A DNA stretch of 64,000 nt from Aralia elata (lineage: Eukaryota; Streptophyta; Magnoliopsida; Apiales; Araliaceae), in the NCBI GenBank assembly GCA_034770075.1, contig CM068383.1, positions 46,209,222 to 46,273,221 of the forward strand, written 5' to 3'. Shown piece after piece: positions 12,046 through 24,073 of this stretch (within the stretch, counting starts at the first letter, position 1; every line of letters begins with the position of its first letter). The notes beneath the pieces are model-generated. The model was not told where the DNA came from, did no database searches, and worked only from the letters and a program-made list of their open reading frames with translations. The translations under genes and the position numbers were made by a program.

Positions 12046-12421
12046 CACGACAAAGTAGCTTGTCACTGTAAGCACAACAAAGCACTATATCAGTTTAAGC
12101 ACGACAAAGCAGCTTACTAAAAATAATTTATCGGGATACTTCTTGGTGAATTCGTGGAAAGCACAACAAATCATTTTGTTAATGTAAGCACAACTAAGCA
12201 GCTTGACAAAAAATTTTATTTGACCTAATTCATCGTTTACACTATAAAATCACAAAACACCTGCTTCGAAATAGCATTTGGATCTTTATTAAGCACATAA
12301 ATTCGAATCTCATTAGGGCTTAAGGTTTTAAACTTCTTGATACCTAGTTTTAGGTCACTAAATTAACCTCTAACCATATACGATCGTATTTATAAGCCTC
12401 ATAAATATTCAGGGTATTACA

Positions 12422-12807
12422 AAAATCATATATGAAAACAAATCGATGCTTCCCAGTGGTTTGCTAACTTGGTTGCAGAACACAATGTCGTGATTAATTA
12501 GAATTTAAATTATTATTTTTTTGATAATCTGTTTAAATGACTATGAATCAATACGGCTCCAGTACTGGAGTGAACTTTTTAAGCAATGATGGTATCACCG
12601 TGCTTTTTTTTTTAAACAGAAAATTAAAGATAAAATTCGACTAGTTTTACTTAGTCCCTACGATGAATGAACGGTCGCTTGCAATCTCCGGCTAAACAAC
12701 TTCAATCGACATCATTCTCCTTCGCATTGACATCGGAGTGGGTTTTCTCTTATTTAATCAGTAGAACCGTCCATGTCATGGACTAACTCTCAGACTCTGA
12801 TGCCAAC
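12422..12807. other. Non-coding flank, possibly internal remnant of the short-LTR element
   Basis: No coding potential is seen. Bases 12793-12806, read on the minus strand, give TTGGCATCAGAGTC, resembling a primer binding site (TGGTATCAGAGC with changes) directly next to the LTR at 12808. A short T-run lies at 12605. Confidence 0.4.
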
Positions 12808-13170
12808 TGACACAACGAAAAACGGGTAAAGAATAGAAACAATAACAGGAATTGAATCTATATAATTTTGCAATCACAAGAATTCACAAAATTGGATAAA
12901 TTGACTAAGCATCCACAATATTTATAAAATCAGAATAATAAGAGTTTCATAATAATAACCCTAAGAGACTATTTATACTACCTAAACTCTAAAAATAAAT
13001 AAAATTTCATAAACTTAAAAATTAAGCCCAAAACATAAACGGGCCCAAAAATAATCATATCTACTAGGTTATCCTAATTAATAAATAAAAATACATCAAA
13101 TATTTAAATTGTCTATAAATATCAAAACATAAATTATAACGAATTTTGGCAGATAACTCTTCTTGTGTCA
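12808..13170 (-). mobile_element. Short LTR (363 bp) with 8-bp terminal inverted repeats
   Basis: Begins TGACACAA and ends TTGTGTCA, perfect inverted termini with the TG..CA rule. Beside its left edge is a PBS-like sequence on the minus strand, so this would be a minus-strand 5' LTR, perhaps of a small copia or TRIM element whose other half is gone. No second copy is in the window. Confidence 0.55.
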
Positions 13171-13689
13171 ATTTGGAATTGAGAGAGTATTAATTTTGTT
13201 ATGTTTTTATGTACAGAGTATAATAGAATTATAAAAGATTTACACATTATTATGTTTTACATTCAAATTCATTCAATTTATAACAAAAAACCTTTAAAAA
13301 GAAATGTGTTCAATTTTTTCATCCTTTTATTTTTTTATTCTGTTTTTTGAAAAACTCAGAAGCAAAATAATGGAGTACAAATTTAATTTTTCTTCATTTT
13401 TTACCCTCTCATTTAAAACATTGCAACAAAGTGTCAAACTTTTACTCTTAGCGTGATTCAGTTAAAGATTTATTCTCGCCCATTTAAATAATTAGTATTG
13501 TTAAGGGAAAAATAAAATTGTTACTCTAAACTTGTTAAATTTTGGTTGATCTTATAGAATTAAAATTTTGTGCACGGGTAGTGTCTACACAAGTAATGTT
13601 AGGATCGAGACACATTATTCATAAAAAAATTATATCGAGATCTTTGTTTTAATGACGTGTCATGATCATAAAATTATTTGTATATTTAC
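13171..13689. other. AT-rich intergenic sequence
   Basis: No gene, repeat array or element terminus recognised. The last eight bases (13682-13689) are the left target duplication of the next element. Confidence 0.5.
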
Positions 13690-14235
13690 TAAGGGTGCAA
13701 CCGTGCAACTTGGGTGAATTGAGCGAGTTTAGGGGTCATCTCAGTCCTAACCTACATAAAATTTGTCGGGTATTGGTTAAGCAGGTCTAGAAGTCGGGTT
13801 TGTCTTTCGTTGCTCAAGTACCAACCCGTGATAAAGTTTATGGGTTCGAGTTGGGTTTGGTGAGTTTGGACGAGCAACAATTAAAATATAACTAAAATTA
13901 TAATAAACTTAGTTCGTCCAAAAATAATAGTTGGTAATCATAAATTGTTGATGATGACAACTTATTGACTAATTTAATAAGTACTTTTGAAAAAAAATAA
14001 AAAGAACATAATAATGGATGAGACAAAATTTGAATTTCTCTCTTTATTTTTTAAAGAAAAAAGAAATATAAAAAAAGGATTCTTACTATTTGTTTCTTAG
14101 ACAAGGTAACTTTTTTTTATAATAGTAAAAATAAATAAAACACAATGTAAATATAAGAGATGTTAAAAGTATATTGATAAATTGTAAGCAATTTTAAAAG
14201 ATAATACACATAATCTATATATGTCTATATGTGTG

Positions 14236-14282
<47 letters not shown>

Positions 14283-14553
14283 TAAAATGTCAAAATAGCC
14301 ATTAATGAAAATAATGTAGTGTTAAAACTGTCATTAATAAAAACACTTAAAATAATATGACACATATACACTTGTGCAGGCTCAGGTTTCGTGGGTTTAT
14401 AAAAGTATAATCTCAAGTCCACTCAAATTAAAATTGGGCAGACCATGAGTTGGGCGTATTCTTAAAAATGTAAAAAAAAACTTATCCAAGTATCATAAAA
14501 TTGTGGGCGGGCTCGGATTACCCGTGGATTGCCCAACCCAAATTGCACCCATA
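13690..14553. mobile_element. hAT-like non-autonomous DNA transposon, 864 bp
   Basis: The termini are TAAGGGTGCAA (13690-13700) and TTGCACCCATA (14543-14553), inverted repeats with one mismatch. They are flanked by a perfect 8-bp direct duplication ATATTTAC at 13682-13689 and 14554-14561. An 8-bp duplication with short G-rich TIRs is typical of the hAT superfamily. Subterminal sequences are rich in GGGTT and CCCAA blocks. No transposase frame is present, and the middle holds a TA microsatellite. Confidence 0.8.
14238..14279. repeat. (TA)n microsatellite
   Basis: An uninterrupted AT dinucleotide run of about 42 bp inside the hAT-like element. Confidence 0.95.
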
Positions 14554-14561
14554 ATATTTAC

Positions 14562-15184
14562 TATCGGTGTATCAAATTTTAACTCCATCTTAAATGCCAC
14601 ATATTTTTTCTTGTCCCCTTGAATTTGTTTTTGTTAGTTTCATTTTAACTAGTTACTCTAATATTTTTTTAACCATATCTTATATGCGAAATTTTTGTTA
14701 TTTTTCTCTTTTTTTATGAGTTAAAAGTTTTATACACTATTAATATATACATGAGCGGTATTAAAATTATGACATATTCTTAATAAAATACTTCTATCAG
14801 ATAAATTTATCTTTATTTGAATGACTTGTCATGATCCTAATACTACTCATATATACATTGTTAGTGTATCAATTTTAAATTTTATCAATATTATTAAATT
14901 ATTGATATTATCCCTTTGAATATGTGTTTTTGGTAGTTTCCTTTAAATTTTAATTTGATGTATTTTTGTTTAAGTTTATCATTTAAGATAAAATTTGGCA
15001 CACGTACAGGGTATACACATGTCGTACTAAGATCATGACATGTTAAGATAAGATTGTCCAACATAAGTATTTCATTAATGAGGTTTGCTTATATATACAC
15101 TTAAAATGCATAAAACTTTAATTCTAATCCTTTATGTTTTATGCTTATTCATCTAAAACAAATAGTATTATTTGGGGTATCCAA
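14562..15184. other. AT-rich intergenic sequence
   Basis: No coding region, terminal repeat or RNA gene recognised. Confidence 0.5.
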
Positions 15185-15186
15185 TA

Positions 15187-15444
15187 CTCCCTCCGTCTCA
15201 AATTAATTGCTCAGGTTTTTACTTTTTTAAGTCAAATTGACTATTTTTAGAATTAATAATTAAGCATATATAAATATATTTCTAAAATTATGAAAATTGG
15301 GGTTAGTAATAAATTGTATATACTTTCTTTTGGTTATAATCTCTTCACCTATATTTTAGCAGAAATAGTAAAAAGATTAGTTTTAAAAATGGTTAATTTG
15401 ACTTTAAAAGTCAAAACTGAGCAATTAATTTGGGACGGAGGGAG
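15187..15444. mobile_element. Stowaway-like MITE, 258 bp
   Basis: The termini CTCCCTCCGT and ACGGAGGGAG are perfect inverted repeats flanked by TA dinucleotides (15185-15186 and 15445-15446), as in Stowaway (Tc1/mariner) MITEs. The inner arms (AATTAATT, GTCAAATTGAC) continue the inverted repeat. It is non-coding. The element at 20201 is the same family in reverse orientation. Confidence 0.92.
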
Positions 15445-16643
15445 TATTTAGTTTATAAGTTTAATTTTTGTTAGATTTTAACCCAATCTTGTACGTGATA
15501 TTTTATTCTGTCCGTTGGAAGATTTATATTTGACTTTATGGTAGTTCCTTTTTTTACCTATTTATTCTTATATATTTATTACTACTTGTTTAAGATTTAT
15601 GTTCATCAATCTAAATAAATAGCATTCCTATTTAAAGTAGATAGGAAATAAAATCTATCTAGAAGTCGTTCTAAAATAAATAGTACTGCGTTTGTAATGT
15701 CCAGGAATTTTCAAACATTGTATCAAATTTATTTTGATAAATAAAATTCATTTTTTATATAATTTTTGAGTTTAATTGAATCTATGTAGGTAGTATTATT
15801 TAATACATGGTCCAGTAATTTTCTTTGCCTTAAAGGGGCTCACTAGTAGTTGAATAAATTAATGAGTTAACCTTAATTTTGTTGGCAAGAAAATTTGGGA
15901 AAATTAAATAAATAATTTTATCATTTTTGGATTGAACAATTCGAATAAAGAATTGTGGTTAAAATAAATATTTTAAATAAATAATTAATTGGTTTAGTTA
16001 TTTGATTTAGAATATTAGAAATGCAATGTGGGTAATTTAATTTGGGTCATTCTCTTTTATTTAGATTGACCCATTGTTTTTATTTAGTTGATTGAAACCA
16101 AAGTTTAGTTGAGCCCATTCCTTATCCATTCTATCGGTCAGGTTGAGTCAAACAATACGGGTTGGACCCGTTTCCTTTAATTTGGGGACAACCGGCAAGT
16201 CATTTGGGTAATGTCAAGACCAGCCAGTAAATCAATTGGGAGAGAGACCAAGTCTATCAAACCCTAACCCCTCAAATCCTAACACCCCAAATCAAACCAT
16301 AGGGCCGAACCTAGCTAGCGATCAAAGCCCATCAATCAATCGAACCATCAATTGGACGGGACGGAAGGGAGGCGTGCACCGGCGACAGCGAAGCGAGCGG
16401 ACGGCGCGAAGGAAAGACCGGCGGACGGTTCAAGGGTTGAAGCGAGCGAAAGTATGGGCGACCGTTCGGACCAAAGGATGTGGGCTCTAGGTGACTTGAC
16501 TGGTGGGAGTGCGCGGCTCAAGGGACCGTCGGCTGGATAGCCGGGTAGTGATGGGATCGATCGACAGCTCATCCCCCCTCCTACCATCGGTTAACAGTTG
16601 GTCAGATAGGGTAATACCCAGTTAATTTGGGTAAATGTTATAC

Positions 16644-16650
16644 TATAAAT
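16644..16650 (+). promoter_or_regulatory. TATA box of the solo LTR
   Basis: TATAAAT followed by TGAACCCTCCCC and CATAGCTGCCGAA, collinear with the Gypsy-1 box at 30815 and its downstream CATAGCTGCCGAA. Conservation between diverged copies supports a real promoter. Confidence 0.65.
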
Positions 16651-16793
16651 TGAACCCTCCCCCAAACCCCATAGCTGCCGAATCCCTTGTTTGCGAATCC
16701 CAATTAGAAAAAAAAATCAGAGAGAGAGTGAAGGGAGGTCAGTCGCCGGCGGTGAGTTGGAAGGGGAAGGAAGGCGGTTCGATCGGACTAAAG

Positions 16794-19206
16794 GTATAAC
16801 AATGGGTTTAATTAACCACTGTGATAGTTTGGTGTTAGGTTTTATGTAGATTCCTTTTTTTGTAATTGGATTGATATTGCCGACTGTGTTGGTTATATAT
16901 TATACAGTGTACTGCATTGTTTTGGTGTGAAATTGGAGGTTGTATGATAATTTTGGGTTTAAAACCTGGTATTTAATTGTGTTAAATTATGTTTGGTTTT
17001 GATTTTGGGTTGAAACTTCTGTGTATGGAAGGACCTTAAGGTCTAGGCAACTTGATTTTTACCCTGCAAGTAGGCCAGTTGTGTTGTAGAAAGCACTCCA
17101 TGTGTTTGTGATAATGCCCGAATGTAAACTGTTTTCAAATATGGTAACAAAGGTCTGTCGGTAGCATTGATTTAGAATCAAACTCTGATTTTCTTTTGAT
17201 ATCATATTGTTTGGGGTAATTACTGAATGGGGAACCAGTGTTGTTAATTCCTTACTATGTTAAACTATTGCTTAAATTGGGTTGAAAATAAATTGCAGAA
17301 GCTTGGTACATCACTAGTAGCTGTGGATGCAACAATTAAACTAACTGTGCTATCATTGGCTCAAATTTGGTTGATAATTTAGAGCTAATAAATTAATTTG
17401 TTATTATAACTAATAAATAAAAAAAATGAATCAAATAATTATTTATTATTTATCAATAAATAATAAATAAAGATAATAAATATTTAACTATTATTTAATA
17501 TGAATAAATTAGTAAGTAATTATTTATTATTTATCAATAAATAATAAATAAAGATAATAAATATTTAATTATTATTTGATTAATGAATAAAGTAGCAAAA
17601 TAACTATTTAATATTTGATTATTTAGTATGAATAAAAGTAATAAAATAGCCTTACAAAATTTAATTCTGGAATATGCTAATATATTTTCCATATAAAATA
17701 AATTGTTTATCTATTTTCAACAATGATTTAAAATTGTAAATTTATTATTTATTATTTGATTAACTTTAAATAATAAATAAATCTAATTAGTTATTATTAT
17801 TAAATAATAACTAAAGATAAGTTCATTAATAATTGTTTGATTTACTTTGATTGATGAATAAACTTAATCAGTTATTATTTACTATTAGATAATAACTAAA
17901 GGTAACTCTTACTCACTAATTAATTATTTATTATTTTTTTAGCTTTAAATAATAACTAAACCCAATTAATTATGATATAATCTTAAATGATAATTAAAGA
18001 TGATTAAAAAAAATTAATAATTCGATTATTATTAATAATTAAATAATAAGTTATTAATTACTATTATTAATAACTAAAGATAATTAATTATTTACTATTT
18101 AACAAATATTAAATAGTAAATAAATAAGGATAAGGTTAATAAAATAAAGAGTTTTTAAATAACACATTAACTGAACAATTTTGATAAATTGTCTAAGGGT
18201 TAATAAATGAATATTACTTAAGAAACAGTAATGCTAATTAATTAAACAATTATAATTAACTGTTTAACGGTTGGATCAGTGTTTAATACTCAAGGGATAC
18301 TTGGTCAATTAATTAAACCATCAACCTAAAAGTCAATTAAGTGCCTTATAGGATTTACCATAGTTTATTTACTGTGTGCTATGTGAACTGCTTAATTGTT
18401 AAATAAATAGCATAAGTAAGCGTATCTACGTACAACTACGCAACACTAATTGATAGATCGACGTTATCAATGTTAGGTTCTTCAAGGCCAAATAGTTAAA
18501 GCTAGAATTATTTGTAGCTGAGCAAACAGACAAGTTCCTAACCCTAAACTTCTTACATTATTGCAAGTTCCCTAACTCAATCTCGAGTTATTAATTTCGA
18601 TGCATGTTAGTGAATAATTATTGTCGATTATTCACATTTATACTGATTTTTGAGATTCGCACCTTGTGCAATTGAATTCCTATCCTATTATGATTGAACT
18701 GTAAATTTAATTAAAGTTCTTTCAAGTATGAATTGTTTATGAGATAGATCTATGCTATTTGTATTAGCTAGATCCAGCATGTCTAAATTGGTTAAGACAA
18801 TGATATTTTAAAAGCTGTTCTTATTAAATTGCTATGGTAAGAACTCTTGGCTGAGAAAAGGATAAACTTGTTTAAGGCATGATATCAATGCTGGTTATTA
18901 AGTGTTTATGCATAAATCACGGGGTATGAGAGGCTGATCCCCTCGATTACCAAAACTTTTTAAGAGGTCCAGCTTACATGCTGAGAACCTTGGAAAACGT
19001 CCTTGGTTATCTCAAACCATTCAGTAATTGGCATTCAGTTATTTGAATATTCAACTGTTGAATGATAATTCATATTTCTTCACAATTCTATACTGTTGTT
19101 GAACATTGAAAGCGAAATTTCCTTCTATTCATGATATATTCCCCTTGTGTAAACTTGCTAAGCAAACTAGTTGCTTACCCTTGCTATATCATGATCTTTA
19201 TTTCAG
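16794..19206 (+). other. Candidate LTR intron (solo LTR)
   Basis: A donor-like AAAG|GTATAAC lies about 145 bp after the TATA box. An acceptor-like sequence CTTTATTTCAG|CTAAGG lies just after the conserved block TTGCTATATCATGA. Both occupy the same positions as in the Gypsy-1 LTR. A stronger-looking donor GCG|GTGAGT at 16752 is not matched elsewhere. Splicing is inference. Confidence 0.4.
17380..18140. repeat. AT-rich palindrome array in the solo LTR
   Basis: Repeated hairpin-forming units, TTATTATTTATC-AATAAATAATAA and variants, are separated by AAAGATAATAAATATTTAAT. This is the counterpart of the larger array in Gypsy-1 LTRs. Confidence 0.75.
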
Positions 19207-19510
19207 CTAAGGCAGAAGCGTCTAGAGGAGACAAAGGAAAAGGGAAGGTGCAAGAATAGATGCCCGATAGTGCCTATGTACTAGTTATTCTTGAATGTTG
19301 TTCGATTAAGTGAACCTTTTATTGTATTAAGGGTACGTTTTATGTTAAGGTTAAAGAACCTTGGGACCAGGCTTGTAAGGCTTTATTACTAATTCAATGA
19401 ACAATATATGTTTATTATTCCGCATTTAGTTAGAAAGTATGTTTGTCGTTGAGTATCATGAGCACCGAATTCGAGGTTAGGAAACCCGGATTTGGGGGCG
19501 TCACAACGTT

Positions 19511-20198
19511 CACCTAAATTTTGTATTCTTTTTTTTTTTAAATGATAATAAAGTAGAATTTAAATACATGTCTTTTACACTATTATTTTTTACATATATT
19601 TGAAGAAAGTTCTGTAATACTTTTACCTCCCCTCCATAAAACATGGAAAAAGGTGCATATTTTAAAAAAATAATAATATTGAGGAATAACAAAATAAATA
19701 AATAAATAGAACTTCAACTCGTCTGGCTTTAAAATGAGGTTTGTTGGTGGACCTATTACTCTCGAAAATTAATAACTGCATCATCATTTATTCACTAAAA
19801 GTATTCCGCCCAATAAATAAACAAATAAATAAATAAAAATGAAAACTATTAGTAGTATATGTATTATAATTAGTGAAAAAAAAGATATAGTCTAAAGAGT
19901 ATCTAACTAGTATATCTCATAGAATTAATAAGTTCATTTTTAAGTTTTTTTAGATAAATTTAACTGTACGAATTTAAAGAACATATTACAACAATATTTG
20001 AACATATAAATTTTCATATGATTTGGTGATATCTATTATTGACTTTATAGTAATGAAAGTTTAATTAATCTTAATCGTCAAAAAATATATTTATTTTATA
20101 ATATTATAATAATAATATTACACGATTTTAAATTAAATAAAAATTTATATTTATTTATATTTTTACATAATTTTTATATTTATAAAATTAAATTTTAT
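19511..20198. other. AT-rich intergenic sequence
   Basis: Low-complexity A/T sequence without a gene or recognisable element terminus. Confidence 0.5.
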
Positions 20199-20200
20199 TA

Positions 20201-20458
20201 TTCCCTCCGTCCCAAATTAATTACATTTCTAGGACTTTTAAAAGTCAAATTGACTATTTTTAAAACTAATCTTTTTACTATTTTTGCTAACATATAGGTG
20301 AAGATATTATAACCAAAAGAAAGTATATACAATTTATTACTAATTTCAATTTTTATAATTTTAGAAATATATTTATATATGCTTAATTATTAATTTTAAA
20401 AATAGTCAATTTGACTTAAAAAAGTCCTAAAAAGACAATTAATTTGGGACGAAGAGAG
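20201..20458. mobile_element. Stowaway-like MITE, 258 bp, same family in reverse
   Basis: TTCCCTCCGTCCCAAATTAA at the left and ATTTGGGACGAAGAGAG at the right, flanked by TA on both sides. It matches the reverse complement of 15187-15444 along most of its length and is exactly as long. The right terminus carries changes relative to the perfect TIR. Confidence 0.88.
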
Positions 20459-20460
20459 TA

Positions 20461-21054
20461 AATCTTTTTAAGATAAACTCATATTATGAAACTAAGTTAT
20501 ATAACTTATACCCCCGATACACCAAGCCCTTATGATTAATTTGTCCCCTTACCGTGTAGAAATACCCAAAAAAAGCAAGACAAGGCCCCACTTATCAAGA
20601 CAAAGAGCCAATTAAAAGTTTCAAAAATGTCTCATGGTTTTCTTTTTCCTACTTGGATAATCTGTTTGAGATACGACGGCCCAATTTGTGGATAAATACT
20701 GAGTTTGGCCCACATTTTCTGATGGCCTACTTTTTATAAAGGGGTCTACTCCTCTTTTTGCTTTAAAGCATAAACGTGTGTTTGTTTGTGGTTATAGTCT
20801 TTTATTTTCTTTTTTCTTTTTTTGACTTTTTTGTGCTTCTGTATATAGTACTTTTAAAGTTTTATTATTTTTTGGTCTGTGTGGCTATAGTGTTTTTGTA
20901 TGTCTATTGTCATACAAATTTTGTCATTGTTAGGGCATATTTGGATCTGGCTATCTGGTTAAGTATTGGAAAGGATACAAGGTTGTGCGATACATCCAAT
21001 TCCAACAGGGGGTGGTATTTTTTCCCATTGAAAATAATTATTGGAAATATAACT
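20461..21054. other. AT-rich flank, no gene recognised
   Basis: A hydrophobic Phe/Val-rich open frame at 20776-21105 comes from T-rich sequence and looks like chance. No element terminus was identified in this stretch. Confidence 0.45.
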
Positions 21055-22204
21055 TGTTCTTTTTCAGAGGCATCTATTAATTATACTAAAATGCAGTTAA
21101 TATGACCACATCATGACATTTGTCAATCCCACAATTCAACACTTGTCATGCCTCATTAATGCTCCCCAATTTATTATTTATTATCTATTATCTTTTATTA
21201 TTATTATTATTATACATACTAAAATGCACGACCTCTCCTGCAACATTAATTACCCCTCACACAACATTATGTAATAGATTTCTAACCAAAATTTTAACAA
21301 TTACTAAAATAAAAAATTCCTTAAACAAATACTACCAAAAACGAATCCAAATTACAGATAGATTTATACTATTATTTATATTATACATGCTCACACAACA
21401 ATCTGTAATATAAATTTATATCCAACTTTTAAAAACTACCAATATAAAAAAAAATCTAAAATTTAAACTATTCAAATATTATCAACTAATTTAATTTCTC
21501 AATATTATAACATAAAAATCATAAATTGAACTATTGAATTTAATTTACATATAATTTTCACGTCTAAAATTTTTCAATTTTTTTAAAAAATTTTTTTTTA
21601 AATTTTATTCTCACTCTAAAAATCTAAACTGATATTTAACTTCATTCTCACCCTAAAAATCTAAACTGATATTCTTATTTTATGATCGTATTATTTTAAT
21701 TCTTTGGGATAATTTTTATTTAGTTATATTGATTGAGTACTATCTTATTTTTATAATTTTTTATGTACATTAATTTTTCTCATGTGCGAAAAACTTATAA
21801 TAATTACGTTGTAATTAAACAATTATATAATTAATATTTAATTATTTATAGGTATTATAATCAATCAATTTTAATTTAAAAATACCATCTTAAAAAAATG
21901 TTACAGTCTCAGATTATCAAACAAGAAACAAGCATACTAAGGGTTATTTCATAAAATACAAATTTATAATCAACAAACTAAATAACACCCCGTCACAACG
22001 CTTGAGTTTGGACTTTGAACTTTTGAATTTTTTTTATTATCCCATTTTTGCAGACAACTCGAACATAAAAACATTTGATATTATCCAATAATTTAATTTT
22101 TGAACTGATATCAAATAATATCTCATAAAATCACCCAAAAAATATTTATATTATAATTATTACTCTCTATTTTTTTATTATATCTATTAGCTAAGGTATA
22201 TTAC

Positions 22205-22315
22205 ATGCACCTGGATATTGAATTGGGATATTGAATTGGAGTATGGTATAGTGAATTGAGTTTAGAGTATGGGATAGTGAATTGGGATGTTGAATTAGAT
22301 TATGGGATATTGTTT
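22205..22315. repeat. Short degenerate tandem repeat
   Basis: Repeats of GGATATTGAATTGG and GTATGGGATAGTGAATTG with variable spacing, unit about 17-30 bp. Confidence 0.6.
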
Positions 22316-22399
22316 GCTGTAATGTTTTTGTACAGTTGCTGACGTTAGTTTAGATTATATGAATTACTAATATTTTTTTAATTATGTATTTAATTGGGA

Positions 22400-22760
22400 T
22401 ATAATTTGAAATCCCTTAAATCAATACTTTATTATCCTTTTTAATTTAAAATCCCTTAAATCACTACTTTATTCTCCTACAATCATTACTTTATTATCCT
22501 TTTTAATTTGAAATCCCTTAAATCGATACTTTATTATCCTTTTTAATTTAAAATCCTTTAAATCACTACAAATCTAAATTGTTCTGGTAATGTCTACTAT
22601 TTCGTTATTATCTCCTAAAATTACTACTTTATATTTTTTGGATTTATAAACCCCTAAATCACTACAAATATCAACTCTTTAGATAATGTCAATTGTTCTA
22701 CTATTATCCTTTGTAAATACTTTATTATCCCTTAAATCACTACAAATCATTATTGTTCTG
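22400..22760. repeat. Tandem repeat, ~57-bp unit
   Basis: Units contain AAATCCCTTAAATC, then TACTTTATTATCC, then TTTTTAATTT. About five diverged copies are found inside the Helitron. Confidence 0.7.
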
Positions 22761-22780
22761 TTAATGTGTGTTATTCTGTT

Positions 22781-22911
22781 ATTATCCTTTACTAATTATA
22801 AAAAGATTATAATCATGATTAAGGAAATAACACAATAATATGTTTTAGTAACTATGTATCAGTGGCACAAGGCGCATTGTATGCGTAAATTATGCAGAAT
22901 AAAATAATTTT
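22781..22911 (+). repeat. Direct repeat copy 1 (131 bp)
   Basis: Matches 23324-23453 with few changes (shared blocks TAATCATGATTAAGG and GCGTAAATTATGCAG). About 410 bp of unrelated AT-rich sequence separate the copies. Confidence 0.85.
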
Positions 22912-23323
22912 TATATAAAATTTAAAAAATAGAAATATTATTTTTGAAAAAAGTAAACTTGCACAAGAATTAAAGAAGCCCAATCACTATGAATATAAAG
23001 ATATACTTGTGAAAATATAAAATTCAATATAAATTAGAGAGTAACCACTAAATAACTTTGAAATAATTAAATTTTTATCCGTTTTCATAACACATTTATA
23101 TTTGTTCTAATGGGATGTCAATCCTATGTTTTACAAATTATTTGATGGGTAACCAATTTTATATTGTACAAGGCAGTATAAAGGCCATTGATATTATTAA
23201 AATAATAAATAGCATTTAAAATATAAAATAATATTAAAATAATTATAAAAGAGTCGTGATATATATTTATTATGTTAATAAAAGTTTGTGAATTACTTCT
23301 TACCGGCAAAGTGTTCAAAACTC

Positions 23324-23453
23324 ATTATCCTTCACTAATTATAAAAAGATTATAATCATGATTAAGGAAATAACATAATAATATGTTTTAGTAACTATGT
23401 ATCAGTAGCAGAGGCACATTGTATGCGTAAATTATGCAGAATAAAATAATTTT
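23324..23453 (+). repeat. Direct repeat copy 2 (130 bp)
   Basis: Partner of 22781-22911. It sits just before the helicase remnant, so either a local duplication or an insertion with a large duplicated flank made the arrangement. Confidence 0.85.
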
Positions 23454-23582
23454 AAAAAATAAATTTTAAGGCCAGGTGATGTCTTTATGGCCAGGTGATG
23501 AAGTAACATTCTAAACTCGGACAATGTATGTAAGGTTGATGAAAACTCAAACAACTATGAAGGCGTCTACACCCAATAATTT

Positions 23583-24073
23583 TTGAATAGCATTACATCT
23601 TCTGGAATGCCAAACCACAAGCTAACGTTGAAGATTGAGGTTCCTGTAATGTTACTTCGAAATATAGATCAGTGTTCTGGTTTGTGCAATGGCACGAGAT
23701 TAATAGTAACCCAATTGGAAAGACATGTGATAGAAGTAAAAGTAATTTCAGTCGGCAATTTTGGACACAGAGTTTTCATACCTCAATTGGTCTTAACACC
23801 GTCAGACATTAGATTACCTTTTAAATTCCAACGAAGACAATTTCCTTTGGTTGTTTGCTTTTCCATGACAATTAATAAGAGCCAGGGGCAATCTCTCTCA
23901 CATGTTGGACTATATTTGTTACGTCCAGTTTTTAGCCATGGCCAATTGATGTAGCAATATCAAGAGTTACAAGTAAGAGTGGATTGAAAATACTAATTTA
24001 TGACAAGGATGGAAAAACATACAATACTACAAAGAATGTAGTTTTCAATGAAGTATTTCACAATTTAATGTAG
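23583..24073 (+). pseudogene. Helitron helicase (Pif1-like), C-terminal remnant
   Basis: The intact protein would be the helicase half of the Rep-Hel protein that drives rolling-circle transposition. The visible part covers the last helicase motifs: a conserved PVMLLRNID block, a CNGTRL block and TINKSQGQS, the motif near the end of Pif1-family helicases. The reading frame begins without ATG; a TAA lies just upstream in the same frame. A one-base deletion near 23949 shifts the frame shortly after the SHGQL block. Recognisable sequence continues in the new frame to a TAG at 24071. All N-terminal parts (Rep domain, Walker A/B) are missing. It shares orientation with the hairpin at 25256. Confidence 0.88.

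Larger units (their letters stand above)
10217..12421 (-). mobile_element. Tekay-like solo LTR, reverse orientation
   Basis: Read on the minus strand, it begins TGTAATACCCTG (12421 downward), close to the TGTAATGCCC start of the Gypsy-2 LTR, and ends GCTCTGGGGTTAC at the junction with Copia-C. It shares diagnostic blocks with the other Tekay-like LTRs here: a GGGGATCAGCCTC block near 10707, and a block near 10528 resembling the GAGCAAC..GCTCAGCAAGTT motif. No PBS, PPT or coding sequence adjoins it. Copia-C appears to have inserted at its very end. A target duplication cannot be checked because the left flank is lost. Confidence 0.6.
15693..19505 (+). mobile_element. Tekay-like gypsy solo LTR, 3,813 bp
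   Basis: Starts TGTAATGTCCAGGAA, as in the Gypsy-1 LTR, and ends GGGGGCGTCACA, the ending of the Gypsy-1 and Gypsy-2 LTRs. The flanks GCGTT (15688-15692) and ACGTT (19506-19510) form a target duplication with one mismatch. No PBS, coding region or PPT follows, so LTR-LTR recombination probably removed the rest. Its U3 resembles Gypsy-1 (long shared stretches at 15830-16080), while its downstream third is diverged. Small open frames near 16236-16587 lie in the GC-rich pre-promoter part and are not treated as genes. Confidence 0.88.

Noticed and set aside
16236..16587. Overlapping short open frames in the solo LTR
   Set aside because: They lie in the same GC-rich pre-promoter part. Frames on both strands are open because stop codons are rare there.
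20776..21105. 109-codon hydrophobic frame
   Set aside because: Comes from T-rich sequence (Phe/Val/Leu codons); no promoter or homologue recognised, and it runs past the proposed Helitron start.
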